Shown here piece by piece: positions 44,210-52,463 of a stretch of 64,000 bases of DNA. Position numbers and translations under genes: made by a program. This stretch comes from Streptomyces xanthophaeus (GTDB lineage Bacteria > Actinomycetota > Actinomycetes > Streptomycetales > Streptomycetaceae): assembly GCF_030440515.1 (NCBI RefSeq), contig NZ_CP076543.1, positions 3,224,001-3,288,000 on the forward strand. The letters are read 5' to 3'. The notes under the pieces were generated by a model that saw only the letters and a list, made by a program, of their open reading frames with translations, did not search any database and was not told the DNA's origin. The first letter of the stretch is position 1. Every line of letters starts with the position of its first letter.

Positions 44210-46522
44210 TCAGTTCCTTCCGGCCGGGGTGGCACGGCCGGGCGTCCGGCCGGAGCTGCCGTCGGCGGCGTCCCGTTTGCGCTGCTCCAGCAGCTGGAGG
44301 CGGATGACTTCGAGGCTGCGGGTGACGGCGCCGACCTCGTCGTGGTGGGTCGGGTAGACGACGGTGCGGCGGTCGCCGCCGGCCAGGGCCTCCGCACGGC
44401 GGGCGAGGTCGCGCAGCGGCCGCACCACGATGATGTGGATCCAGCCGAGGCAGGCGACGGCGCCCGTGAGGCCGAGCAGTCCGGCCAGGACGGTGCGGTT
44501 CTGCGCGGTGTACGCGGGGATCTCCAGGCCCTTGGCCGGCTGCCGGGTGACGACGGTCCATTCCAGGGGCTGGGCCACGCCTCCGCCGGTCATCGGCGCC
44601 GCGGCGGCGATGGCGACGCCGCCGTCGCGGAGCAGGGCGCTCTTGGCGCGCGGGCCCTTGTCCGGCTTCTGATCGGCGCCGCTCTTCTCATTGGCGGCGC
44701 TCACGAGGGCGTCGAGCTTGTCGTCCGACAGCGGTGCGAAGGCCAGGTAGCCGTTGTTGCCGCCGATCACCCGGTGCTTGGCGTCGACGACGCGGACCTC
44801 GCCCAGGCCGGGCCGCTTGAGCAGGGCGTTGAGGAAGTCGATGCGCAGCTCGCCGACCACGGCGGCGCCGGCCAGGCCGGTCGCCTCGGCGTACTCGGTG
44901 ATGACGGGCTGGTTGCCGCTGTCGACCAGGGTCACGGGCTGCTTCGAGGGGCCTTGGCCGGCAGGGTGGCGGGGCTTGCCGCCGGCGCGGGCCAGGACGG
45001 TGCCGTCGGCCTTCAGGACGTAGAGGGATTCGTAGCGTCCGTGCTGGTTGCGGGTGCGCTCCAGCAGCTCGGTCAGGTCGCCGGGGGTGGTCCTGTCGCT
45101 GATGACGGAGGCGACGGAGGTGAGGTCGGCGTGTCCTTCGTTGAGGGCGCGGCGTACCCGGTCGGCCAGGGTGTCGGTGCGTTCGCGCTGGTCGTCGACG
45201 ATCGTTTTGGGGACGGCGACGGAGGTCCCCGCGCGGTTGAGCGTCAGCAGGAGCGGCGCCGACCAGACCAGGAGCAGGATCCCGCACACCCCGAGGAGGG
45301 CGCGGGTCCCGATCCGGGAGCGGCGGCCCCCGCGGGGGCCCTCGGTCTCCGCTGCGGGCTCGCCGAGGAGCTGGCGGCGCAGGCGGTCGAGGGCGGCGCC
45401 GATGCGGGCGGCCTCGCCGTACTTCGGCACGGTGACGGGCCGGTTCAGGTCGCCGCGGCCGATCCGGCGGCTCTCCAGGAACAGCCGGAGCAGCGGGCGC
45501 TGCACCGTGGTCACGAGCAGGGCGACGGCGAGCGCTCCGAGCACCAGCAGGGCGGCGGACGCGGCGGTCCAGAAGAAGGAGTCGACGGCGGCGGAACGTT
45601 CCTCGGCGACGCCGACGAACGAGACGACGGTGAGGCCGAGGGCGGTCGCGTCGGTGCCCACACCGGGCTGCGAGCCGGTGAGCTTCGCATAGCCGGCCAC
45701 GGAGCGGTGGCCGTCCTTGGAGTCCCCGAGGAGGCTGCCGCTGACGCCCGCGAAGCCGCCGGAGCCGGGCTCCTTGGCCTGGAGGGGGTGCCGTCCGGCC
45801 TTCTGGGCGACGGTCTTCGCGAACTTCGCGAGCTGTTTCTTCTCCTGCCCGGAACCGCCGACGCCGTCGCTGCCGAGGACCTGGCCGGAAGAGTCGAGGA
45901 CGGCGATGGCGCGGGATTTACCCAGGCTGACGCCCGGGACCTTCAGGCTGCTGGAGGCGACCAGGAGCTGCTGGGGGCGGTCGGGCCAGGACAGCAGGGC
46001 GAGGGTGAGCAGGCGCGTCTCGCCGTTCTCCAGCCGGACCATGCGGGGGGCGAGGCCGTTCTCCCCGTCGAGGGCGGTCAGGTCGAGGACGGTCAGCGGG
46101 AGGTTCTCGCCGCGCTGCGCCTCCAGCCGGCCCGACTTGATCTCGATCACGGCCGTGCCGCGCCACTTCTGGTAGACGCTGCCGAGCTTGTCGAGCACGG
46201 AGTCGGGCGAGACCGGTTCGCCGGAGCTGAACAGGGAGGCGGTCCTGCCGATGTCCGTGATGCTCTCGTCCAGGGAGGCGCGCAGGGCGATGGCGCCGTC
46301 CTCCGCGAAGTACTGCTGGGAGGTGAGGACGGCGGGCGGTACGGTCTCCCTGCCCACGTGTCCGAGCTGGAACGCGGTGAGGGCGGCGAGGGCCAGCAGC
46401 AGGGCGGACAGGGCCGCGATGGGCGGACGGATGCCGCCCAGCAGCGACATGTCGGCCCGACGGCGGTTCCGGTGCCGCCGCTGCGGTCGCGACGCGGCCA
46501 ACGCGGGCTCCTCTTCGTTCAT
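44210..46522 (-). CDS. Double TM-sensor-TM-HAMP membrane protein, first gene of the pgs operon
   Basis: 770 residues made of two similar modules. Module 1: TM (about 33-52), outer sensor region (about 55-315), TM (about 318-340), HAMP (RPLLRLFLESRRIGRGDLNRPV). Module 2: TM (about 405-425), a Cache-like outer region (about 430-660, with VLKADGTVLARAGG), TM (about 675-697), HAMP (RPLRDLARRAEALAGGDRR). No kinase, cyclase or methyl-accepting domain follows; the protein ends in a short helix and a Thr/Pro/Gly tail. It may sense the envelope and control PgsB/PgsC, possibly in the place of PgsA. This is inference. Confidence 0.85.
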   Translation of the reverse strand: MNEEEPALAASRPQRRHRNRRRADMSLLGGIRPPIAALSALLLALAALTAFQLGHVGRETVPPAVLTSQQYFAEDGAIALRASLDESITDIGRTASLFSSGEPVSPDSVLDKLGSVYQKWRGTAVIEIKSGRLEAQRGENLPLTVLDLTALDGENGLAPRMVRLENGETRLLTLALLSWPDRPQQLLVASSSLKVPGVSLGKSRAIAVLDSSGQVLGSDGVGGSGQEKKQLAKFAKTVAQKAGRHPLQAKEPGSGGFAGVSGSLLGDSKDGHRSVAGYAKLTGSQPGVGTDATALGLTVVSFVGVAEERSAAVDSFFWTAASAALLVLGALAVALLVTTVQRPLLRLFLESRRIGRGDLNRPVTVPKYGEAARIGAALDRLRRQLLGEPAAETEGPRGGRRSRIGTRALLGVCGILLLVWSAPLLLTLNRAGTSVAVPKTIVDDQRERTDTLADRVRRALNEGHADLTSVASVISDRTTPGDLTELLERTRNQHGRYESLYVLKADGTVLARAGGKPRHPAGQGPSKQPVTLVDSGNQPVITEYAEATGLAGAAVVGELRIDFLNALLKRPGLGEVRVVDAKHRVIGGNNGYLAFAPLSDDKLDALVSAANEKSGADQKPDKGPRAKSALLRDGGVAIAAAAPMTGGGVAQPLEWTVVTRQPAKGLEIPAYTAQNRTVLAGLLGLTGAVACLGWIHIIVVRPLRDLARRAEALAGGDRRTVVYPTHHDEVGAVTRSLEVIRLQLLEQRKRDAADGSSGRTPGRATPAGRN

Positions 46523-46705
46523 GTCCTGGAGCCGGTGCGGCCTAGGGAGTGTGATGATCTGGGCTTGCGGGGCGCGGCGGGTGCCGCGAGGACCTCGGGG
46601 CGTCCGGTCAGCACGGGCCGGTCGGCCGGCGGCGCCCGGTGAGGGGCGGGCCAGGACGAAGAGCGGAGGGACGGAAACCGGAGTGCATCACTCCGTTATT
46701 TTCGT

Positions 46706-47680
46706 ATGACTATGAGCGCTCCACCGACCAGGCGAATAACGATTGCGGTTCTGTGCGGCGTTTTCATCGCCCTTTGTGCCGTTTTGACGCTTCGGCCGGA
46801 GAGCTCGGACAGCGCACCGCCGGCCCGCCCGGCCGGCCCCGCTCCCCAGCGCTCCGCCGACCCCGATCTGGAGCGGCGGATCGCCGCCTTCACCGCCGGC
46901 TTCAGCGAACGCGGGGGGTACCGCACCCCCACGGACCAGGAACGACTGGCGTTCACCCAGGCGTTCGCCCACCTGCTCGACGGCGATCCGGAAGCGGCGC
47001 GGACCGGCTTCTCCGAGATCGACTTCACCCTCCGCACCGTCACGGACGGCGCCGGCGGACACCGGTACGCCGAGGTGGCGGACGGGGTGAGTGAATCGGG
47101 CCACACCAGCCGCGGCTGGGGCCGGGTCTACGTCGACCTGGACCGGCCCGCACGCTGGTCGGTCCAGGTCCCCCACCCCGTCGCCGACAGCCGTACCGAA
47201 CTCCTCGGCGCACGGGTGCTGCGCGGCGCACCGGGCGGGGTGCTGGTGCTCGCGGGCGCCCACCGCGATGCGGGCGAGGACGGGTCGGCGGACGTGGCAC
47301 ACCGCGACGACTCGGTCTTCCACGCCGCGGTGGAGGAGCTGGCACGGCGGAACCTGCCCGGAGTCCAGCTGCACGGGTTCGCCGACGAGTCGTTCCGCGG
47401 GCGCGACGCGGTGGTCTCCACGGGAGCGGGCGACAGCGCCCTGGCGGACGCGGAACGGCTGACCGCCGCGCTGCGCGGCGACGGCCTGGAGGTCTGCACG
47501 GCGTACTCCGCGCGCTGCAAGCTCGCCGGCCGGGAGAACGAACAGGGCCGGACCGCCGCCGACCGGCAGTCCCGCTTCCTCCACGTCGAACTGAACAAGA
47601 CGCTCCGCGGCGACGACCGCGGCCTCGACCGGGCCGCGGCCGCGATCACCACCCTGACGGAACGCTGGTCCCGCCGGTGA
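46706..47680 (+). CDS. Secreted/anchored protein divergent from the pgs operon, possible metallohydrolase
   Basis: 324 residues. An uncleaved signal or TM segment (about 10-28, ITIAVLCGVFIALCAVLTL) precedes an outer domain with many His/Asp/Glu motifs: PHPVADSRTELLGARVL, LVLAGAHRDAG, VAHRDDSVFHAA and a C-terminal FLHVELNKTLRGDD. The PHP...E / H / HVEL-xx-LR pattern looks like a zinc-peptidase-type site, and gamma-polyglutamate hydrolases share such a C-terminal motif, but I do not recognise the family with certainty. It shares a 183-bp divergent promoter region with the pgs operon. Confidence 0.7.
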   Translation: MTMSAPPTRRITIAVLCGVFIALCAVLTLRPESSDSAPPARPAGPAPQRSADPDLERRIAAFTAGFSERGGYRTPTDQERLAFTQAFAHLLDGDPEAARTGFSEIDFTLRTVTDGAGGHRYAEVADGVSESGHTSRGWGRVYVDLDRPARWSVQVPHPVADSRTELLGARVLRGAPGGVLVLAGAHRDAGEDGSADVAHRDDSVFHAAVEELARRNLPGVQLHGFADESFRGRDAVVSTGAGDSALADAERLTAALRGDGLEVCTAYSARCKLAGRENEQGRTAADRQSRFLHVELNKTLRGDDRGLDRAAAAITTLTERWSRR

Positions 47681-47709
47681 GACTGGTCCCGCCGGTGAGA
47701 AAGGCCCGC

Positions 47710-48342
47710 CTACGCCGGGGTCGTCGTGCGGTGGCGGCCCGCGGCGGCCGCCGCCAGGCGGCCGAGTGCCTCGTCGCCGGCGCAGGCGTGCGCGCCCAGC
47801 GCCACATGGCGGGCCACGATGCCGCGTTCGGCGCGCATCAGCCGCAGGCCCCGGCGCAGCAGGAACGGCACCGACTTGCGGCCCTCCCGCAGGTCACGGG
47901 CCAGCCTGCGGCGGAAGGTCGTCGAGGGGCGCCCCCGCAGGCAGATGGCGTCCGCGAGGAGGCCGAGCTCCTGGCAGCGGGCGGCCACGTCGGCGGCGAA
48001 GATGCCCTCCGCGATGAACAGCGGGGTGCGGGCGATGTCCAGGCTCTCGGTGCCCGTGCGGGCACTCGTCGCGATGTCGTAGACGGGGACGTCGGTCCGC
48101 CCCGCCGCGCACAGTTCGGCGATCGCGGCGACCGCCGCGTCCGCGTCCCAGGACAGCGGGGAGTCCCAGTCGATGTCGGAACTGCCGTCGACGAGCGGGA
48201 GGGTGGGGTCGACGCCCTCCTTGTAGAAGTCGTCGAGGCGCAGCACGGGCAGCCCTGAGCGGGCGGCCAGCGAGGATTTTCCTGAGCCCGACGGACCGGT
48301 CAGCAGGACGACACGGGTCGGCGAAGTAGAGGGGGAGCTCAC
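47710..48342 (-). CDS. Uridine kinase-like P-loop kinase
   Basis: 210 residues from GTG 48342. The P-loop GPSGSGKSS is near the N-terminus, then VLRLDDFYKEG (substrate Asp), a DWDSPLSWD region and a LID-like Arg-rich segment (TTFRRRLARDLREGRKS). It probably phosphorylates uridine/cytidine or a related nucleoside with ATP. An in-frame extension to 48411 lacks coding character. Being close to deoC fits nucleoside metabolism. Confidence 0.82.
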   Translation of the reverse strand: MSSPSTSPTRVVLLTGPSGSGKSSLAARSGLPVLRLDDFYKEGVDPTLPLVDGSSDIDWDSPLSWDADAAVAAIAELCAAGRTDVPVYDIATSARTGTESLDIARTPLFIAEGIFAADVAARCQELGLLADAICLRGRPSTTFRRRLARDLREGRKSVPFLLRRGLRLMRAERGIVARHVALGAHACAGDEALGRLAAAAAGRHRTTTPA

Positions 48343-48462
48343 GGGACACCAGTCTGAACCATTCCCCCGGGTAGGGGATCCTCCCGGTGACCGGTTGGTG
48401 TCCAGGAACACACCTCAACTACGCTGCGTGCGCACGCGACCACGACCTCAGGCGGGATCTTC

Positions 48463-48813
48463 ATGGCACGTCACGCAGCCCCTTCCCTTCCGAACCGGCT
48501 CCGCAGCGCCGGACTGACCGTCTCGATGGCCGGTGCGGCCCTGGCGATGGCCGCGGGCGGCGCGCAGGCCGGTGAGCTCGACGTCCCGGCGGCCCTGGCC
48601 GGGGTCACCGACCCGATCGCGAACCTCAAGGTGAACCCGCTCGCCCACACCGGCGTGGACCCGCTGGACAACGGCGTCGCCACCCAGGTCGCGGACTTCC
48701 CGTCCGTCGGGACCGGGATGGTCACCGGCATCCTGACCCAGGGGCCCTCGGTGGGCGAGCTGCCGACCGCCGCTGCGTCCTCGCTGCTCGGACCGGTGCT
48801 CCCGAAGAAGTAG
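48463..48813 (+). CDS. Small secreted protein
   Basis: 116 residues. A signal peptide (about 1-37, cleavage after GGAQA) is followed by a short Leu/Pro/Gly-rich mature chain without cysteines (LDVPAALAGVTDPIANLKV). Function unknown; resembles the many small exported Streptomyces proteins such as the one at 56978. Transcription ends at the hairpin at 48860. Confidence 0.75.
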   Translation: MARHAAPSLPNRLRSAGLTVSMAGAALAMAAGGAQAGELDVPAALAGVTDPIANLKVNPLAHTGVDPLDNGVATQVADFPSVGTGMVTGILTQGPSVGELPTAAASSLLGPVLPKK

Positions 48814-48859
48814 GCACGGCGAAGGGCACGGCGGGCAGGCCCTGCGCAGGGCGCGAGAA

Positions 48860-48892
48860 GGCCCCGGCAGCGCGGGGGACGCTGCCGGGGCC
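48860..48892. terminator. Bidirectional terminator
   Basis: GGCCCCGGCAGCG pairs with CGCTGCCGGGGCC over a 7-base loop, between the small secreted protein gene and the convergent ALDH operon. Confidence 0.88.
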
Positions 48893-48922
48893 GGTCTCGT
48901 ACGGGGGCCTGTCCCAGGAGGA

Positions 48923-49822
48923 CTAGTAGGACGAGCCGCCCGCGCCCAGCGACCCGGTGGGGTGCCAGACGGTCTTGGTCTCCAGGAACGCCGTCATGCG
49001 CGACGTGCCCGGGTCGGCGCTCCAGTCGTCCACAGGCTGTGGACGCAGCACGCGCTTGAGGTTGTCGGCCGCCGCGATCTCCAGCTCCTTGGCCAGCGCC
49101 GTATCGGCTCCGGCCAGGTCGATCGCGTTGACGTCCTGGTGGGACGCCAGGTGCGGGCCCATCTCGCCGGCCTTGCCGGACAGGATGTTGACCACACCGC
49201 CGGGCAGGTCGGAGGTGGCGAGCACCTCACCCAGGGAGAGGGCCGGCAGCGGGGACTTCTCGCTGGCGATGACGACGGCGGTGTTGCCCGTCGCGATCAC
49301 CGGGGCGATCACCGAGACCAGGCCCAGGAAGGACGACTCCTGCGGGGCGACGACCGTGACGACACCGGTCGGCTCCGGGGTGGAGAGGTTGAAGAACGGG
49401 CCCGCGACCGGGTTGGCCCCGCCCACGATCTGGCCGATCTTGTCGGTCCAGCCCGCGTACCAGACCCAGCGGTCGATGGCCGCGTCGACGACCGCGCCGG
49501 CCTTCGACTTGGACAGGCCCTCGGCCTCGCCGACCTCGCGGACGAACTGCTCCCGGCGGCCCTCCAGCATCTCGGCGATGCGGTAGAGGATCTGCCCGCG
49601 GTTGTACGCGGTCGCGCCGGACCAGCCGCCGAAGGCCTTGCGGGCCGCGACGACGGCGTCACGCGCGTCCTTGCGGGAGGACAGGGGGGCGTTGGCCAGC
49701 CACTTGCCCTTGGAGTCGCTCACCTCGTACACCCGGCCGCTCTCGGAGCGGGGGAACTTGCCCCCGACGTACAGCTTGTAGGTCTTGAAGACGTTCAGAC
49801 GGGTCGCAGAAGACTCAGACAT
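48923..49822 (-). CDS. Aldehyde dehydrogenase-family protein lacking the catalytic half
   Basis: 299 residues, against about 480 for an ALDH. It keeps the NAD-binding part (VVAPQESSFLGLVSVIAPVIATGNTAV in pieces; SLGEVLATSDLPGGVVNIL) but has no catalytic Cys or Glu and ends where the catalytic domain should begin. The ending is a clean stop with no downstream remnant. It overlaps the intact ALDH gene by 8 bp, so the two are coupled and may form a hetero-oligomer in which this is a structural or regulatory subunit. I recall the same pair in S. coelicolor. Confidence 0.85.
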   Translation of the reverse strand: MSESSATRLNVFKTYKLYVGGKFPRSESGRVYEVSDSKGKWLANAPLSSRKDARDAVVAARKAFGGWSGATAYNRGQILYRIAEMLEGRREQFVREVGEAEGLSKSKAGAVVDAAIDRWVWYAGWTDKIGQIVGGANPVAGPFFNLSTPEPTGVVTVVAPQESSFLGLVSVIAPVIATGNTAVVIASEKSPLPALSLGEVLATSDLPGGVVNILSGKAGEMGPHLASHQDVNAIDLAGADTALAKELEIAAADNLKRVLRPQPVDDWSADPGTSRMTAFLETKTVWHPTGSLGAGGSSY

Positions 49823-51251
49823 CGAGGTAGCCCTCCAGGCCGTGGCGGCCGCCCTCGCGGCCGAAGCCCGACTCCTTGTAGCCGCCGAAGGGCGAGGTCG
49901 GGTCGAACTTGTTGAACGTGTTGGCCCAGACGACTCCCGCGCGGAGCTGGTTCGCGACCGCGAGGATGCGCGAGCCCTTCTCCGTCCAGATGCCGGCGGA
50001 CAGGCCGTACTGGCTGTTGTTGGCCTTGGCGACGGCCTCGTCGGGCGTACGGAAGGTCAGCACGGACAGCACCGGGCCGAAGATCTCGTCGCGGGCGACG
50101 GTGTGCGCCTGGGTGACGTTCGTGAAGAGCGTCGGGGCGAACCAGTAGCCGGAGGACGGCAGCTCGCACGCCGGGGACCAGCGCTCGGCGCCCTCGGCCT
50201 CGCCGGTCTCCGCGAGCGCGGTGATCCGGGCGAGCTGCTCGGCGGAGTTGATCGCGCCGATGTCGGTGTTCTTGTCGAGCGGGTCGCCCAGGCGCAGCGT
50301 GGAGAGGCGGCGCTTGAGGGAGTCCAGCAGCTCGTCGTGGATCGACTCCTGGACCAGCAGGCGGGAGCCCGCGCAGCAGACCTGGCCCTGGTTGAAGAAG
50401 ATGCCGTTGACGATGCCCTCGACGGCCTGGTCGATGGGGGCGTCGTCGAAGACGATGTTGGCGCCCTTGCCACCCAGCTCCAGGGTGACCTTCTTGTCGG
50501 TGCCGGCGACGTGGCGGGCGATCTTCTTGCCCACAGCGGTCGAGCCGGTGAAGGCGACCTTGTTGACGTCCGGGTGCTCGACGAGGGCCGCGCCCGCGTC
50601 GCCGTATCCGGTGAGGATGTTGACGACACCCTTGGGCAGGCCCGCCTGGCGGCAGATGTCCGCGAAGAACAGCGCGGAGAGCGGGGTCGTCTCGGCGGGC
50701 TTCAGCACGACGGTGTTGCCGGTGGCGAGCGCCGGGGCGATCTTCCAGGCCAGCATCAGCAGCGGGAAGTTCCACGGGATGACCTGGCCGGCCACGCCGA
50801 GAGGGCGCGGGTTCGGGCCGTAGCCCGCGTGGTCGAGCTTGTCGGCCCAGCCCGCGTAGTAGAAGAAGTGCGCGGCGACCAGGGGGAGGTCCGCGTCGCG
50901 GGTCTCCTTGATCGGCTTGCCGTTGTCCAGGGTCTCCAGGACGGCGAGCTCGCGGCTGCGCTCCTGGATGATCCGGGCGATGCGGAAGAGGTACTTGGCG
51001 CGCTCGGAGCCCGGCAGCGCGGACCAGGAGGCGAAGGCCTTACGGGCGGCCCTGACGGCACGGTCGACGTCGGCGGCGCCCGCCTGGGCGACCTCGGCGA
51101 GGACCTCCTCGCTGCTCGGCGAGACGGTCTTGAAGACCTTGCCGTCGGCGGCGTCGGTGAACTCACCGTCGATGAAGAGCCCGTAGGAGGGGGCGATGTC
51201 GACGACCGAGCGGGACTCGGGAGCCGGTGCGTACTCGAATACAGATGCCAT
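49815..51251 (-). CDS. Aldehyde dehydrogenase
   Basis: 478 residues, complete. The NAD region has IPWNFPLLMLAWK and GNTVVLKPAE; general base Glu259 is in LELGGKGANIV and nucleophile Cys292 in NQGQVCCAGSR; the C-terminus has EIFGPVLSVL and SPFGGYKESGFGREGG. It lies 5 bp after deoC, so its likely substrate is the acetaldehyde released by DeoC, giving acetate. Confidence 0.93.
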   Translation of the reverse strand: MASVFEYAPAPESRSVVDIAPSYGLFIDGEFTDAADGKVFKTVSPSSEEVLAEVAQAGAADVDRAVRAARKAFASWSALPGSERAKYLFRIARIIQERSRELAVLETLDNGKPIKETRDADLPLVAAHFFYYAGWADKLDHAGYGPNPRPLGVAGQVIPWNFPLLMLAWKIAPALATGNTVVLKPAETTPLSALFFADICRQAGLPKGVVNILTGYGDAGAALVEHPDVNKVAFTGSTAVGKKIARHVAGTDKKVTLELGGKGANIVFDDAPIDQAVEGIVNGIFFNQGQVCCAGSRLLVQESIHDELLDSLKRRLSTLRLGDPLDKNTDIGAINSAEQLARITALAETGEAEGAERWSPACELPSSGYWFAPTLFTNVTQAHTVARDEIFGPVLSVLTFRTPDEAVAKANNSQYGLSAGIWTEKGSRILAVANQLRAGVVWANTFNKFDPTSPFGGYKESGFGREGGRHGLEGYLDV

Positions 51252-51256
51252 GGTGA

Positions 51257-52225
51257 TCAGTCCACCGTCACGTAGTCGGGACCGGAGTAACGGCCGGTGC
51301 TCAGCTTCTGGCGCTGCATCAACAGGTCGTTGAGCAGGCTGGAGGCGCCGAAGCGGAACCAGTGGTTGCTCAGCCAGTCCTCGCCCACGGTCTCGTTGAC
51401 CAGGACCAGGAACTTGATCGCGTCCTTGGTGGTGCGGATGCCGCCGGCCGGCTTCACGCCGATCTGGATTCCAGTCTGCGCGCGGAAGTCGCGAACGGCT
51501 TCGAGCATGAGCAGGGTGTTCGCCGGAGTGGCGTTGACCCCGACCTTGCCGGTCGACGTCTTGATGAAGTCGGCGCCCGCGAGCATGCCGATCCAGGAGG
51601 CGCGGCGGATGTTGTCGTAGGTCGACAGCTCACCGGTCTCGAAGATGACCTTCAGACGCGCGGCGCTGCCGTCCTCGCGGACGCAGGCCTCCTTGATGAC
51701 CTTGATCAGCTCGTACGTCTCCAGGTAGCGGCCGGCGAGGAAGGCGCCACGGTCGATGACCATGTCGATCTCGTCGGCGCCGGCGGCGACGGCGTCACGG
51801 GTGTCCGCGAGCTTGACGGGCAGGGCGGCGCGGCCGGCCGGGAAGGCGGTCGCGACGGAGGCGATCTTGACGTCGGCGCCGTTCAGCGCGGCCTTCGCCG
51901 TGGCCACCATGTCGGGGTAGACACAGACGGCGGCCGTCATCGGGGTCGTACGGTCGGTCGGATCGGGATTGACGGCCTTGGCGGAGAGCGCCCGGACCTT
52001 GCCCGGGGTGTCCGCGCCTTCCAGCGTCGTCAGGTCGATCATCGAGATGGCCAGGTCGATGGCGTACGCCTTGGCCGTCGTCTTGATCGAACGGGTGCCG
52101 AGGGAGGCCGCGCGGGCCTCCAGGCCGACAGCGTCGACGCCGGGCAGCCCGTGCAGGAAGCGGCGCAGCGCACTGTCGGACGTCGTCACGTCAGCGAATG
52201 CGGTGAGGGTGGTGGGCATGGTCAC
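51257..52225 (-). CDS. deoC: Deoxyribose-phosphate aldolase
   Basis: 322 residues. It splits 2-deoxyribose-5-phosphate into acetaldehyde and glyceraldehyde-3-phosphate. The TIM barrel has the DEIDMVIDRGAFL strand, the Schiff-base lysine in DFIKTSTGK and the second lysine in GVKPAGGIRT. GTG 52225 lies 6 bases after a TATGCT -10, so the transcript is probably leaderless; ATG 52219 is the alternative. The operator CTACGCGCGTAG sits in the promoter spacer. The two ALDH genes follow in the same operon. Confidence 0.94.
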   Translation of the reverse strand: MTMPTTLTAFADVTTSDSALRRFLHGLPGVDAVGLEARAASLGTRSIKTTAKAYAIDLAISMIDLTTLEGADTPGKVRALSAKAVNPDPTDRTTPMTAAVCVYPDMVATAKAALNGADVKIASVATAFPAGRAALPVKLADTRDAVAAGADEIDMVIDRGAFLAGRYLETYELIKVIKEACVREDGSAARLKVIFETGELSTYDNIRRASWIGMLAGADFIKTSTGKVGVNATPANTLLMLEAVRDFRAQTGIQIGVKPAGGIRTTKDAIKFLVLVNETVGEDWLSNHWFRFGASSLLNDLLMQRQKLSTGRYSGPDYVTVD

Positions 52226-52231
52226 CAGATG

Positions 52232-52261
52232 AGCATATCTACGCGCGTAGCGACCTGTCAC
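52232..52261 (-). promoter_or_regulatory. deoC promoter with operator CTACGCGCGTAG in the spacer
   Basis: On the minus strand: -35 GTGACA (52256-52261), 18-bp spacer, -10 TATGCT (52232-52237). The 12-bp palindrome occupies 52239-52250, inside the spacer, so a bound protein would block RNA polymerase. Confidence 0.8.
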
Positions 52262-52463
52262 CCCCGCACCCGGATCCGCTATGGAATCGACACCTCCACT
52301 CTCCGTTACGAGTCCATGACAGGAGCAAGATCTTCCGCGCTCACAAGATCCGTAACTTTGTTCTCAGCAGCCCGCCAGACACTCAACCGGCTCTCACCGA
52401 AAGAGAAAACCGCGGCATGCGACTCTCCTCCACTTTCCCGAGACCACGCTTCAAGGAGTCGTT

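Noticed and set aside
42677..46642. A 1321-codon open frame on the plus strand
   Set aside because: It is wholly antisense to pgsB and the HAMP protein gene, both of which have recognisable motifs.
48923..49822. Short ALDH as a frameshifted pseudogene
   Set aside because: I see no ALDH C-terminal remnant after the stop and no frame change; the 3' side is directly a terminator.
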